Assembly: GCA_945787575.1 (NCBI GenBank)
Contig: CALZKB010000008.1
Coordinates: 1 to 64,000 of the forward strand
Direction of reading: 5' to 3'
Length of the DNA stretch: 64,000 bases
Source: Thermoanaerobaculia bacterium
GTDB taxonomy: Bacteria; Acidobacteriota; Thermoanaerobaculia; Multivoradales; JAHEKO01
In this document: positions 9,993-20,958 of the stretch, one piece after another
How the letters are laid out: every line of letters starts with the position of its first letter
How positions within the stretch are numbered: the first letter of the stretch is position 1
The notes under the pieces: generated by a model
The model's database searches: none
Seen by the model: only the letters and a program-made list of their open reading frames with translations
Told to the model about the DNA's origin: nothing
Made by a program: the position numbers and the translations under genes

Positions 9993-11315
9993 GTGGCCAA
10001 GCAACCGATGCTCAGCGGATGGGGGATGATCGGGCGTCCCGGTAGGGAGCTTCGTTCCGAGGACCTGGCGGCGGTCGCCGCCGGGGTCTCCCTGACCCGT
10101 GGTCTCGGACGCAGCTACGGCGACTCCTCGCTGCCGGCCAACGGCGGGGCGGTCGCCGCCTCGCCGCTCGCCGACCGCATCCTCGGTTTCGACCCCGAGA
10201 GCGGGCGGCTCCGGGCCGAGGCGGGGGTCGCGCTCGGCGATCTCAACCGGCTGTTCTGGCCCCGGGGTTGGAGCTCTCCGGTGCTGCCCGGCACTCAGCA
10301 CGTGACCCTCGGCGGGATGGTGGCGGCCGACGTTCACGGCAAGAACCACCACGTCGACGGCACCTTCGGCCGCCACGTGCGCAAGCTCCGCGTGCTGCTG
10401 GCGAACGGGCGGGTCGTGGAGTGCTCGCGCGAGGAAGAGAGTGAGCTGTTCCGCGCCACCCTCGGCGGGATGGGGCTCACCGGCCACATCCTCGAGCTCG
10501 AGGTCGACCTCCAGCCGATCCCCAGTCCCTGGATCTGGTCGGAGAGCGAGCGGATCGCCGGGGTCGACGAATTCGTGGCGGCGCTGCGCGCGGCGGCGAG
10601 CGATTGGCCGTTCACCGTCGGTTGGTTCGACGCCCTGGCTACCGGCGAAAAGCTCGGCCGCGGCATTCTGATGAAGGGCCGCTGGGCGACGGCTGAAGAG
10701 GCGCCGGCGGCCGCTCCCGCCCCGAAGCGTCGGCTGGCGGTGCCCTTCCACTTCCCGGGTTGGACCCTCAACCGGCTGTCGATTTGGCTGTTCAACACCC
10801 TCTACTTCCACAAGCACCCGCGCCGGCCGCGAGCCGGCATCGTTCATCCGGAGACGTTCTTCCATCCCCTCGACGCGATCCGCCACTGGAACCGGATCTA
10901 CGGCCGTCGCGGTTTCACCCAGCACCAGTGCGTGCTGCCGGAGCACGAGAATCCCGGCGCCGCCCGCCGTCTGCTCGAAGATCTCACCGGCGCCGGCGGC
11001 GCCTCCTTCCTCTGCGTCATCAAGGACTGCGGCGAGGAGGGGGAGGGCGTTCTCTCCTTCCCCCAGCCGGGGATCTCGATCGCCATCGACCTGCCGGCGG
11101 GAGGCGGAATCCAGCCGGTGATCGACACCCTCAACCGGCGGGTGCGCGCCGAGGGTGGCCGGATCTACCTCGCCAAGGACACCTTCACCCGCGCCGAGGA
11201 CTTCCGAGCCATGGAGACGAGGCTCGCAGCCTTCGAGGAGATCCGCCGCCGCTACGATCCGCAGCGTACCCTGCACAGCGCCCAGTCGGTGCGCCTGCTG
11301 GGAGACGCGGTGTGA
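9993..11315 (+). CDS. FAD-linked oxidoreductase, DprE1-like (decaprenylphosphoryl-ribose oxidase family)
   Basis: FAD_binding_4-type GLGRSYGDSSLPANGG...PVLPGTQHVTLGGMVAADVHGKNHHVDGTFGRHV; GTG start. Confidence 0.78.
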   Translation: MAKQPMLSGWGMIGRPGRELRSEDLAAVAAGVSLTRGLGRSYGDSSLPANGGAVAASPLADRILGFDPESGRLRAEAGVALGDLNRLFWPRGWSSPVLPGTQHVTLGGMVAADVHGKNHHVDGTFGRHVRKLRVLLANGRVVECSREEESELFRATLGGMGLTGHILELEVDLQPIPSPWIWSESERIAGVDEFVAALRAAASDWPFTVGWFDALATGEKLGRGILMKGRWATAEEAPAAAPAPKRRLAVPFHFPGWTLNRLSIWLFNTLYFHKHPRRPRAGIVHPETFFHPLDAIRHWNRIYGRRGFTQHQCVLPEHENPGAARRLLEDLTGAGGASFLCVIKDCGEEGEGVLSFPQPGISIAIDLPAGGGIQPVIDTLNRRVRAEGGRIYLAKDTFTRAEDFRAMETRLAAFEEIRRRYDPQRTLHSAQSVRLLGDAV

Positions 11316-12049
11316 ACGTCGCGATTCTCGGCGCCACTCGCGGCATGGGGCGGGCCGTCGCCCGCCGCCTCGCCGAGCGTGGTGACGCCTTGTTCCTGCT
11401 CGGTCGCGACCGCGAGGAGCTCTCGCGGAGCGCGGTCGACCTCGAGCAGCGCGGAGCGGCCTTGCCGGTCGGCAGCGCGGTCTGCGACCTCGAGCGACCG
11501 GCCGGCTTCGTCACCGCCTTGGCGCAGGCCGAAGAACGGCTCGCCGGTCTCGATGCCGTGGTCGTCACCGCCGCCCAGTTCGCCACCCAGGAAGCGCTCG
11601 AGGCCAACGCCGAGCGCACCCGGCGCCTGCTCGACGTCAACTTCGCTCGCACCGTCGAGTTCTGTGAGCGGGCTCGCGAGCGGCTGTTGGCCGGCGGCGG
11701 CGGCACCCTCTGCGTCTTCAGCTCGGTCGCCGGCGATCGCGGCCGCCGGCCAGTGGTTCTCTACGGCGCCTCGAAGGCGGGGCTGACGGCCTACCTCGAG
11801 GGCGTCGATCACAAGTTCCACGGTGAGGGGTTGCGAGTGGTCTGCGTGAAGCCGGGATTCGTCAAGACCTCGATGACCGCCGGCCTCACCCCCCCGCCGT
11901 TCGCCGGCGAGCCGGATGCCGTCGCCCGTCGCGTCGTGCGCGCGATCGATCGGGGCACGCCGGTGGTCTACGCCCCCGCGATCTGGCGTTGGATCTTGCT
12001 GCTGATTCGCCTGCTGCCGCGGGCGGTGATGCGGCGAATCGGTTTCTAG
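11312..12049 (+). CDS. Short-chain dehydrogenase (DprE2-like position next to DprE1-like gene)
   Basis: VNVAILGATRGMGRAVARRLAERG (Rossmann), YGASKAGLTAYLEG catalytic YxxxK; start overlaps preceding stop. Confidence 0.82.
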   Translation: MNVAILGATRGMGRAVARRLAERGDALFLLGRDREELSRSAVDLEQRGAALPVGSAVCDLERPAGFVTALAQAEERLAGLDAVVVTAAQFATQEALEANAERTRRLLDVNFARTVEFCERARERLLAGGGGTLCVFSSVAGDRGRRPVVLYGASKAGLTAYLEGVDHKFHGEGLRVVCVKPGFVKTSMTAGLTPPPFAGEPDAVARRVVRAIDRGTPVVYAPAIWRWILLLIRLLPRAVMRRIGF

Positions 12050-12120
12050 TCCGTGTTTCTACCTCCATTCGCCTACACCGGCGGATCGGAGCTCGCCTGC
12101 TTTGTAGGCCTCTGTCGTCC

Positions 12121-12140
12121 TTCTGCCCGGTAGGGCAGAA
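12121..12140. terminator. Hairpin TTCTGCCC-GGTA-GGGCAGAA
   Basis: Perfect 8-bp stem with 4-nt loop between convergent genes. Confidence 0.55.
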
Positions 12141-12170
12141 CCTTGTGGGCGGCCGTGCTTTCGCCGGGAG

Positions 12171-12194
12171 CGGGGGCACAGCTCCCCCGGCTAC
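12171..12194 (+). repeat. Dispersed hairpin repeat, copy 1 (CGGGGG-CACAGCT-CCCCCG-GCTAC)
   Basis: Stem/loop plus CTAC flank; see hairpin-family finding. Confidence 0.55.
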
Positions 12195-12223
12195 TTGATG
12201 ACATGCGCGCCGGGTTGGCTCCG

Positions 12224-13768
12224 CTACCGCGGGCGAAGCCGCACGGTCACGATCTCGTCTTCGGGCTCGCGCGGGCGGCGCGGGCGCGGGGGTGCCGTGT
12301 AACCGAAGACCTCGGCGGCAGATCGGCTGCCGAAGTGATCGTCGAGCATCTCGAAGCTCGACAGCTCGACCTCCGAAGGATGATCCGCGCCGCAGGCGTG
12401 GGCGAGCTGTAGCAGCTCCTTGCGCAGGATGGTGACGTAGTTGGCCGCTCGCGCTGCCTTGCTCTTGGGGTCGAGCCCGCGCATCAACCAGCGGTTCTGG
12501 GTCGCCACCCCGGTCGGGCAGCGGCCGGTGTGGCAGCGCTGAGCCTGGATGCAGCCGATTGCCATCATCGCTTCGCGGCCGACGTTGATCGTGTCGCAAC
12601 CCATCGCCAGGGCCAGCAAGCCGACCTCGGGGAAGCCGAGCTTGCCAGCCCCGGTGAATACCACTTGGTGGTCCAGCCGGCGCTCGGCCATCAGCCGGTA
12701 GACCCGGCTGAACCCGACCTTGAACGGCAGGGCGACGTGATCGGTGAAGGTCAACGGGCCGGCGCCGGTGCCGCCTTCGCCGCCGTCGATGGTGATGAAG
12801 TCGACCCCCCGCTCGCCGTCGGCCATGGCGTCGGCGAGGTCGATCCAGAAGCGCTCGTCGCCGACCGCCGACTTGATGCCGATCGGCAAGCCGGTGTCGG
12901 AGGCCAGCTCCTCGACGAAGTCGAGCAGCGAGTCGACGTCGGAGAATGCCGAATGCCGGGCCGGGCTCCAGCAGTCGGTGCCCATCGGGATGCCACGAAT
13001 CTCCGAGATCTCCTTGGTGATCTTGGCAGCCGGCAGGATCCCCCCGAGGCCGGGCTTCGCGCCCTGGCTGAGCTTGATCTCGATCGCCTTGACCGGGTTG
13101 GCGGCAACCGTCTCGAGAAAGCGCTCCTTGCTGAACGTCCCATCCTCGTTTCGGCAGCCGAAGTAGCCGGTTCCGATCTGCCAGACCAGCTCGCCTCCGT
13201 GCTGGTGGTGGGGCGCGATGCCGCCCTCGCCGGTATTGTGGAGGCAGCCGCAGAGCGCCGCGCCGCGGTTCAGCGCCTCGACCGCCGCCGCCGACAGCGA
13301 GCCGAAGCTCATTCCCGAGATGTTGACGATCGAGGCCGGCCGGAACGCCTTCGTCCGCCCGCGCGCCTGACCGTTGATCTTGGCGCAGGGCACGGCATAG
13401 GTGGGATCGTGGTCGTCGCCAGTCGCCATGACTTGCGGGAACGCCGAGTGCTTGAGGATCAGGTGGTTGGCGCTGCCCTCGAGGTCGTCGTCGGTGCCGA
13501 AGCCGAAGTAGTTGTTCTCCTTCTTCGAGGAAGCGTAGACCCAGCGCCGCTCGTCGCGGGAGAACGGACGCTCTTCGTCGTTGCCCGTGACGATGTACTG
13601 GCGCAGCTCCGGGCCGATCGCCTCCAGCCAGTAGCGCAAGTGGCCGATGATGGGGAAGTTGCGCAGGATCGCGTGGCTCTTCTGAACGAGGTCATAGACC
13701 ACCATCAGGCCGATCAAGGCCGCCAGGCCCAGGCCGATCCAGATCACCATTCCGGCATTATCCCCCAA
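12224..13768 (-). CDS. FMN-binding glutamate synthase family protein, N-terminal TM segment
   Basis: EGGIAPHHQHGGELVWQIGTGYFGCRNEDG, KIELSQGAKPGLGGILPAAKITKEISEIRGIPMG, DGGEGGTGAGPLTFTDH, CHTGRCPTGVATQ. Confidence 0.88.
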   Translation of the reverse strand: MGDNAGMVIWIGLGLAALIGLMVVYDLVQKSHAILRNFPIIGHLRYWLEAIGPELRQYIVTGNDEERPFSRDERRWVYASSKKENNYFGFGTDDDLEGSANHLILKHSAFPQVMATGDDHDPTYAVPCAKINGQARGRTKAFRPASIVNISGMSFGSLSAAAVEALNRGAALCGCLHNTGEGGIAPHHQHGGELVWQIGTGYFGCRNEDGTFSKERFLETVAANPVKAIEIKLSQGAKPGLGGILPAAKITKEISEIRGIPMGTDCWSPARHSAFSDVDSLLDFVEELASDTGLPIGIKSAVGDERFWIDLADAMADGERGVDFITIDGGEGGTGAGPLTFTDHVALPFKVGFSRVYRLMAERRLDHQVVFTGAGKLGFPEVGLLALAMGCDTINVGREAMMAIGCIQAQRCHTGRCPTGVATQNRWLMRGLDPKSKAARAANYVTILRKELLQLAHACGADHPSEVELSSFEMLDDHFGSRSAAEVFGYTAPPRPRRPREPEDEIVTVRLRPR

Positions 13769-13807
13769 CCGCGATGCCGCTGGTGAGAGGGACGGACGAG
13801 AGTCGCC

Positions 13808-14320
13808 CTACGGCGAGTCGAAAATCGCGCAGCTCGCGCGGGCCGAGTAGCCGATCATCAGGATCTTCCAGCCCGCCTCCCCCTTGGCTAGCTGGAAGGC
13901 GTCGATTCCACAGTGGCTGTAATCCTCGCCGCGGTAGAACTCGTAGGCGGCCCACACCGTGGCCAGCGCTCCGTCGATCCGCACCTCGGGAAGCACCATC
14001 ACCTCTCGCGGCTCGAACGGAAGGTCGGCGAGCCCGGCGGCGAACTCCTCGGGAGAGGTGAATCGGGTGGTGCCGTCGTCCTCGACGCGAGCGATCACGG
14101 CGCCGTCGACCATGGTGCCGACGACCCGCGCCGAGTCCTTGGCCTGCATCCCGGCGAACAGCTCGTCGATCACCGCCAGGACGGCGGCCTCCTCTTCCGT
14201 CCGGTCCTCACCCTCGGCAGTGAGCTCGGCCAGCGTTTCGGTCCCGGCGGCGCCCGCCAGCCCACCCAGCAGGGCACCGATCGTCAGGCCGGTGATCCGC
14301 CCGGTCCGCTTGAATCTCAT
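13808..14320 (-). CDS. Exported SnoaL/NTF2-like (DUF4440-type) protein
   Basis: Gly-rich hydrophobic N-terminus, then EEAAVLAVIDELFAGMQAKDSARVVGTMVDGAVIARVEDDG...GIDAFQLAKGEAGWKILMIGYSAR. Confidence 0.6.
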   Translation of the reverse strand: MRFKRTGRITGLTIGALLGGLAGAAGTETLAELTAEGEDRTEEEAAVLAVIDELFAGMQAKDSARVVGTMVDGAVIARVEDDGTTRFTSPEEFAAGLADLPFEPREVMVLPEVRIDGALATVWAAYEFYRGEDYSHCGIDAFQLAKGEAGWKILMIGYSARASCAIFDSP

Positions 14321-14363
14321 TCTCGAATCTCCCTCCGCTCCCCGGATTCGACGACCACGAGCG

Positions 14364-15473
14364 TCACTCTATCGCCGCCGGCACTCTCAGCGTCTCACCG
14401 ACCGCGGGCACGATGAAGTCGCCGGCCGGGAGGCCGGCGGCGGTTCGCGCTCGCGCCAACCGCTCCCCGGGCTCCTCGCGGGCCTCCTGCGACAGCTGGA
14501 AGCAGCCGAAGTGAATCGCCATCGAGCGCTGCGCTTCGAGCTCGCGGTGGGCGGCGACCGCCTCCTCGGGATCGAGGTGCGCGGAGCGCATGAACCACGG
14601 CGGCGCGTAGGCGCCGATCGGAAGCATCGCCAGGTCGATCGGCCCGAACCGGTGGCGTATCAACTCGAAGTGCGGGCCGGCCGCCGTGTCGCCGGCAAAG
14701 AACACCGTCCGCCCAGCGTGCTCGATGACGAAGCCGCCCCACAGCGACCGGTTGCGGTCCCTGAAACCGCGATTCGACCAGTGCTGGACCGGGGTGAAGG
14801 TCAACCGTAGATCGGGACCGAGCTCGACCGTCTGCCACCAATCGACCGACCGAGTCGGCTCCACTCCGCGGCGGACCAGCCACTCGCCGACGCCGAGACC
14901 GGCCCACACCGCCGGCTGATGGCTGCCGGCGAGCCGGCGCAGGGTCGGAAGGTCGAGGTGGTCGTAGTGCGCGTGGCTCACCAACACGTGATCGATCGGG
15001 GGTAGATCCTCGAAGCGGATGCCGGGCGCGTGCACCCGGCGCGGGCCCGCCCAGTCGACCGGGCTGGTGCGCCGCGACCAGATCGGGTCGGTGAGCAGGT
15101 TGCGGTCACCGATCTGCAGCAAGACGGTGGAGTGATTGACGAAGGTCGCCGCCAGCTCGCCGGGCCTTAGCCGCGCGGCAGGCGGCGGGGCGGCGGGCGT
15201 CTCCACCCACTCCGGCCAGTCGGCGTAGTCGGTCGTGAGACGCATCCGCAAGAAGTCCCCTCCCGAGCCGTGACCGGCGGACACCAGGTTGAAGAACCGC
15301 TCGCCGTCGAAGTGGTCGCTGATCGGCCCGGCATACGTCGGCAAGTCGCGGGTGGCGGCGAAGCTCCAGGCGAGCAGGGCGATGGCAGCCACCGCCGCCA
15401 GCGTGAGCATGGCGAGCCGCCGGCATCCTCTAGCCGGTCCTCGTTCCACCTGACTCACTTGTCGACCCGACAA
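14364..15473 (-). CDS. MBL-fold metallohydrolase, NAPE-PLD/UlaG-like, membrane anchored
   Basis: NHSTVLLQIGDRNLLTDPIWSRRTSPVDWAGPRRVHAPGIRFEDLPPIDHVLVSHAHYDHLDLPTL; FAGDTAAGPHF. Non-ATG start likely. Confidence 0.87.
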   Translation of the reverse strand: MSGRQVSQVERGPARGCRRLAMLTLAAVAAIALLAWSFAATRDLPTYAGPISDHFDGERFFNLVSAGHGSGGDFLRMRLTTDYADWPEWVETPAAPPPAARLRPGELAATFVNHSTVLLQIGDRNLLTDPIWSRRTSPVDWAGPRRVHAPGIRFEDLPPIDHVLVSHAHYDHLDLPTLRRLAGSHQPAVWAGLGVGEWLVRRGVEPTRSVDWWQTVELGPDLRLTFTPVQHWSNRGFRDRNRSLWGGFVIEHAGRTVFFAGDTAAGPHFELIRHRFGPIDLAMLPIGAYAPPWFMRSAHLDPEEAVAAHRELEAQRSMAIHFGCFQLSQEAREEPGERLARARTAAGLPAGDFIVPAVGETLRVPAAIE

Positions 15474-15607
15474 AAACCGGCTTTCACGGCCAAATTAGTC
15501 CACTGGATCTCTGTTTGACGTTCGAATCGAAAACTCTGGTCCACTCAAAGCTCCTTGGAGGCTCTTTGCCGCTTCCGCTGTGCTCTGTTGACGTTTCGCG
15601 AAAAGAG

Positions 15608-15634
15608 AGCGCCGGCCACAGGTGCCGGCGCTAC
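15608..15634 (+). repeat. Dispersed hairpin repeat, copy 2 (AGCGCCGGC-CACAGGT-GCCGGCGCT-AC)
   Basis: 9-bp perfect stem; preceded by GAAAAGAG. Confidence 0.7.
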
Positions 15635-15842
15635 GGTCGTCGGGTCCGGGTCTCAACGACACCGCCGATGCAAACCCCGCGAAGGCCGCTGAAGTCCACT
15701 TGGGCTTCGGTCTGGCCGTCATCCTGCCGAACTTAGTCCACTGGCCGCAGCGGCTGCCCGTCCTGGGAGCCCCTTGGCGACACCTGCCGCGTCGGGTTCA
15801 CTTCTCAGGTGATCGTCAGCTCGAGGGTGCTCGCTAGCTCTG

Positions 15843-16067
15843 TCAGGGGGCCGGGTCTCCCTTCTCTTCGGAATCGCGGGGGCGATTGAAGTCATCGATT
15901 CCCAGCTTGTGCCTCTCCAAGTACCGATGATTCCTGTCCATCCACTCGGCGATCGCTTTGCGGACGGCATCGGAGCGCCCGCTGAAGACAGTGCCGCTGA
16001 GACGGTCGATGACCCATCGCTGATAGGGAGTGATTCTCGCGGAGATCGGGAGCGTATGTTCTGACAT
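15843..16067 (-). CDS. Small ribbon-helix-helix-like protein (possible antitoxin or regulator)
   Basis: MSEHTLPISARITPYQRWVIDRLSGTVFSGRSDAVRKAIAEWMDRNHRYLERHKLGIDDFNRP; RHH-like pattern. Confidence 0.5.
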   Translation of the reverse strand: MSEHTLPISARITPYQRWVIDRLSGTVFSGRSDAVRKAIAEWMDRNHRYLERHKLGIDDFNRPRDSEEKGDPAP

Positions 16068-16253
16068 CGTTTGGCCTCTGGTGGCATTGTTGGGTATGCT
16101 AGAGTAGATGATAGCATCTGGCCACTCGCACCGGGTAGATCGCGACGTTTTGCGGTTGTTTCGAGCTCGATTTCGACCGGGATTCTCGCCCTTGGCGCAG
16201 CGTTCGCCGGCCTGGCAGCCGAAGCCGACAGACCTGCGGTAGAGTCTCGGCCC

Positions 16254-16853
16254 ATGACCGACGACGCGCCCGGCGAGACCGGTGAAACCCCTGAAGCCGA
16301 AGCACCGAAGACCAAGCCAAAGCCGGCACCGCCGCCCGCTCGGGAGCTGCCTCAGATCGAGGCGATCGCCGCCTGGGTCGAAGGCGGCGAGCTCCCGGTT
16401 CTCGCCGAGCTCTTCAAGCTGCCGACCGGCGCACCGCTGCCGTTGGCCAAGTTCGACGCGCTGGGAATGCAGATCAAGAAGGAAGAGCTGCTGCCCCAGC
16501 ATTGGCAGGTGATCTCCGACCGTGCGGCTCTCGACGACTCGTTGTTCGAGGGGCTGGCCGAGACCGGCCGGTTGCGGGTCGGCTACCGCGACGAGGAGCT
16601 CTCCCGCCGGCGACTCCACAACTTGAAGCTCGCCTGGCGGGAGCTCGCCGGCAAGCAGCCCTCGCTATGGAGCGTGCCCGATCTGTTGGTCGCAATGCGC
16701 CGCCTCTACGAGCGTAAGACCGAGTTCGACGTCTACGAGCTGCTGTCGGTCGTCCGCGACGTCTGGAGAGGGATGACGCTGCCCTTCGGTCGCGAGCAGC
16801 TCGAGATTCTCTGGGCTTGCCTCGCCTTCATCCGGGAGAAGACCAAGAAGTAG
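16254..16853 (+). CDS. Hypothetical protein
   Basis: ATG 8 nt after TAGAGT box; good codon bias; no family recognised. Confidence 0.6.
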   Translation: MTDDAPGETGETPEAEAPKTKPKPAPPPARELPQIEAIAAWVEGGELPVLAELFKLPTGAPLPLAKFDALGMQIKKEELLPQHWQVISDRAALDDSLFEGLAETGRLRVGYRDEELSRRRLHNLKLAWRELAGKQPSLWSVPDLLVAMRRLYERKTEFDVYELLSVVRDVWRGMTLPFGREQLEILWACLAFIREKTKK

Positions 16854-16864
16854 ACCACCGGGTG

Positions 16865-16895
16865 GTAGCGGCCGCACCCGTGGCCGCCGTTCTTC
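16865..16895 (-). repeat. Dispersed hairpin repeat, copy 3 (minus: AGAACGGCGGC-CACGGGT-GCGGCCGCTAC)
   Basis: Same AGAAC 5' flank, loop and CTAC 3' flank as other copies. Confidence 0.65.
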
Positions 16896-17053
16896 TAGAA
16901 CAGGGCGTAGATGAACGGGGCGAGGGCCGAGCTCTCGGTCACCACGAGGAGCGCTCCGACGAGCAGCAGGCTGATGACGATCGGTGCCAGCCACCACTTC
17001 TTGCGGACCCTCAGGAAGGTCCAGAAATCTCTGAGTACGGAGAGTCTGCTCAT
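16895..17053 (-). CDS. DUF5989-like small membrane protein
   Basis: Hand-translated: [52 protein letters not shown]. Below the ORF-track length cut-off; overlaps the SGNH start codon region. Confidence 0.75.
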   Translation of the reverse strand: MSRLSVLRDFWTFLRVRKKWWLAPIVISLLLVGALLVVTESSALAPFIYALF

Positions 17054-18047
17054 TGCGGTCGGCCTCGTGGTCGCGGTGAGGATAACTCAAGTCGAGCCGC
17101 TTGTTGAGGGTCGAGGGGGGTGAGCCGGTTCTCGATCAAGAAACGAGCGACGGTTTGCGCCGCGATGCGGTGGGCGAGCTCGTTGGGATGGGGGTCGGCG
17201 AACGGATCGACGGCGAGCCTGCGGGCGTCGATCCCTCGATAGGCGTGGCGAAGATCGATCGCCGGGATGTCCCGCAGGCGGAGCTCGGTCATCACCAGGC
17301 GGTGGAGGTCACGGTAGTCGTAGCCCTCGTCGATCTGTTGATCGAAGACCGGGAAGACCGCCGCGACCAGGGGCACCCCGCGATTCCAGGCCAGCTCGCG
17401 GAAGCCGTCGAGCGCCTCGCGGGTTCGCTGCCAGCCGGGACGCTCGTAGATCTCGCGGTAGTAGCGGCGGAGGGCTCGGCGCTGGCGCGCTCTTTCGAGC
17501 CGCTCGTAGCCGACCCTGAACAGCCGGCTCGCCCGGTACAAGCCCTCGACCAACAAGCCCTTCGGCGGCCGAAAGACGAGCGGCTCCACGATGTCCTCGA
17601 GGCCGTATCGGCGCCGGCTCTCGGCATCGTTGATGCAGTAGCCGAGAACGAGGAGGTCGGTGTCGTAGTCGTCGAAGCGCTCCTCGACCGCGGCGAGCTC
17701 CTGCATCGTGTTCCAGCCCGGCCGGCTGACGGTCGAGAGCTCGATGTCGACCGACCGATCGACACTCTCGATCAGATACTCGAGTCGCCGGCCCCAGCTG
17801 TCGGGAGAGTAGATCCCGTCACCCCAGGTGAAGGAATCGCCGATCACCCAGATCCTGAAGCTCGCCGCGTCCGGCTCCGGAGAGACCGTCTCTCGAAAGT
17901 GGGGTGCGTCGACCGGCACCCGGTACTCCTCGACCACCCCGGTCAATCTCGGCGGCGGGGAGTCGGTCAACCGGAGGGTCGTTTCGAGCAAGGCGACGGC
18001 GACGGCGAGCCCGAGAACGACCGCCGCCAGCCGCATGGCGAGACCCT

Positions 18048-18051
<4 letters not shown>
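17050..18051 (-). CDS. SGNH/GDSL-hydrolase family protein, N-terminal membrane anchor
   Basis: [14 protein letters not shown] block [26 protein letters not shown]. It is the C-terminal part of the artefactual 836-aa ORF; ATG at 18051 overlaps the lepA stop. Confidence 0.78.
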
Positions 18052-19846
<1,795 letters not shown>

Positions 19847-19850
<4 letters not shown>

Positions 19851-20920
19851 CGGGCAGTGGCTGGAGACAGGGGGAGGCGGCTCGCGGCTTCGACGCGGAG
19901 GGGGTCGTCGCGTTCTCCGCGGCGCTCGCGGATCAGCGCGGCGTGCGCGATCATCGCGGCATTGTCGCCCGAAAACTCGAGCGGCACCAGCCGCAGAGCG
20001 ACGCCGTGCTCCGTGGCCCAGCGCTCGACCTCCCGCCGCAGCAACCGGTTGGCGGCGGCGCCGCCGGAGACCGACAGGAGGTCGGGTGCCTGCCCTTCGC
20101 GCCGCAAGCGATCGAGGCGATCGATGACCTGCGCGACGGCGGCCGCTCGGAAGCTCGCCAGCAGATCGGCAACCGGCGGTGGCGCTTCCTCGCCGACGAC
20201 TCCGATCTGGTCTCTTTCCAAGCGCTCGATCTCGAGCTGGGTCTGGCTCTTGAGGCCCGAGTAGGAAAAGTCGAGGCTGCCGTCGCTGCAGCGCGCGACC
20301 GAGAGTCGCAACCCGCTCGGGTCGCCGCGCTCGGCTAGCTCGTCGACCAACGGCCCCTGGGGATAGCGCAGGCCGAGGCGCTTGCCGATCTTGTCGAAGA
20401 CCTCCCCGAAAGCGTCGTCGCGGGTCTCGGCGAGGGTTGCGACCCGCCCGCCCGTGACCCGGTAGAGGGCGGTGTGGCCGCCGGAGACGACCAAGGCGTG
20501 GAAGCTCGTCGGTGGCTGCTCGGCCGGCCCGCCGTCGGTGCGCAGGAACGGTGAGTAGAGATGGCCTTCGAGATGGTGCACGGCATGGAACGGCAGGTCG
20601 CGAGCGTAGGCCAGCGCCCGGCCCAGTGAGAGGCCGACGAGCAGCGATCCGATGAGCCCCGGACCCTGGGTGGCGGCGATCCCGTCGACCGCGTCGAGGC
20701 TGACGCCGCTCTGCTCGAACACCGCGGCGCTCACCGCCGGCCAGTTGCGCAGATGCTCGCGGGATGCGATCTCCGGCACGACACCGCCGAACGGCCGGTG
20801 GGACTCGAGCTGGCGGGAGACCACCGAGGCGAGCACCCTGCCGCCGCCGTCGACCACCGCCGCGGCGGTGTCGTCACAGGAAGTCTCGATACCGAGGATG
20901 ATGGGCGTCTGGCGACTCAC
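19847..20920 (-). CDS. tsaD: tRNA threonylcarbamoyladenosine transferase TsaD
   Basis: [56 protein letters not shown]. Confidence 0.96.
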
Positions 20921-20958
20921 GCCGCGGATTGTATGGTCTTGCTAGGATCCGGGGCGCC

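Noticed and set aside
15843-16853. Toxin-antitoxin pair (RHH protein plus 16254 ORF)
   Set aside because: Genes are divergent, and the 200-aa partner shows no toxin motif; not supportable.
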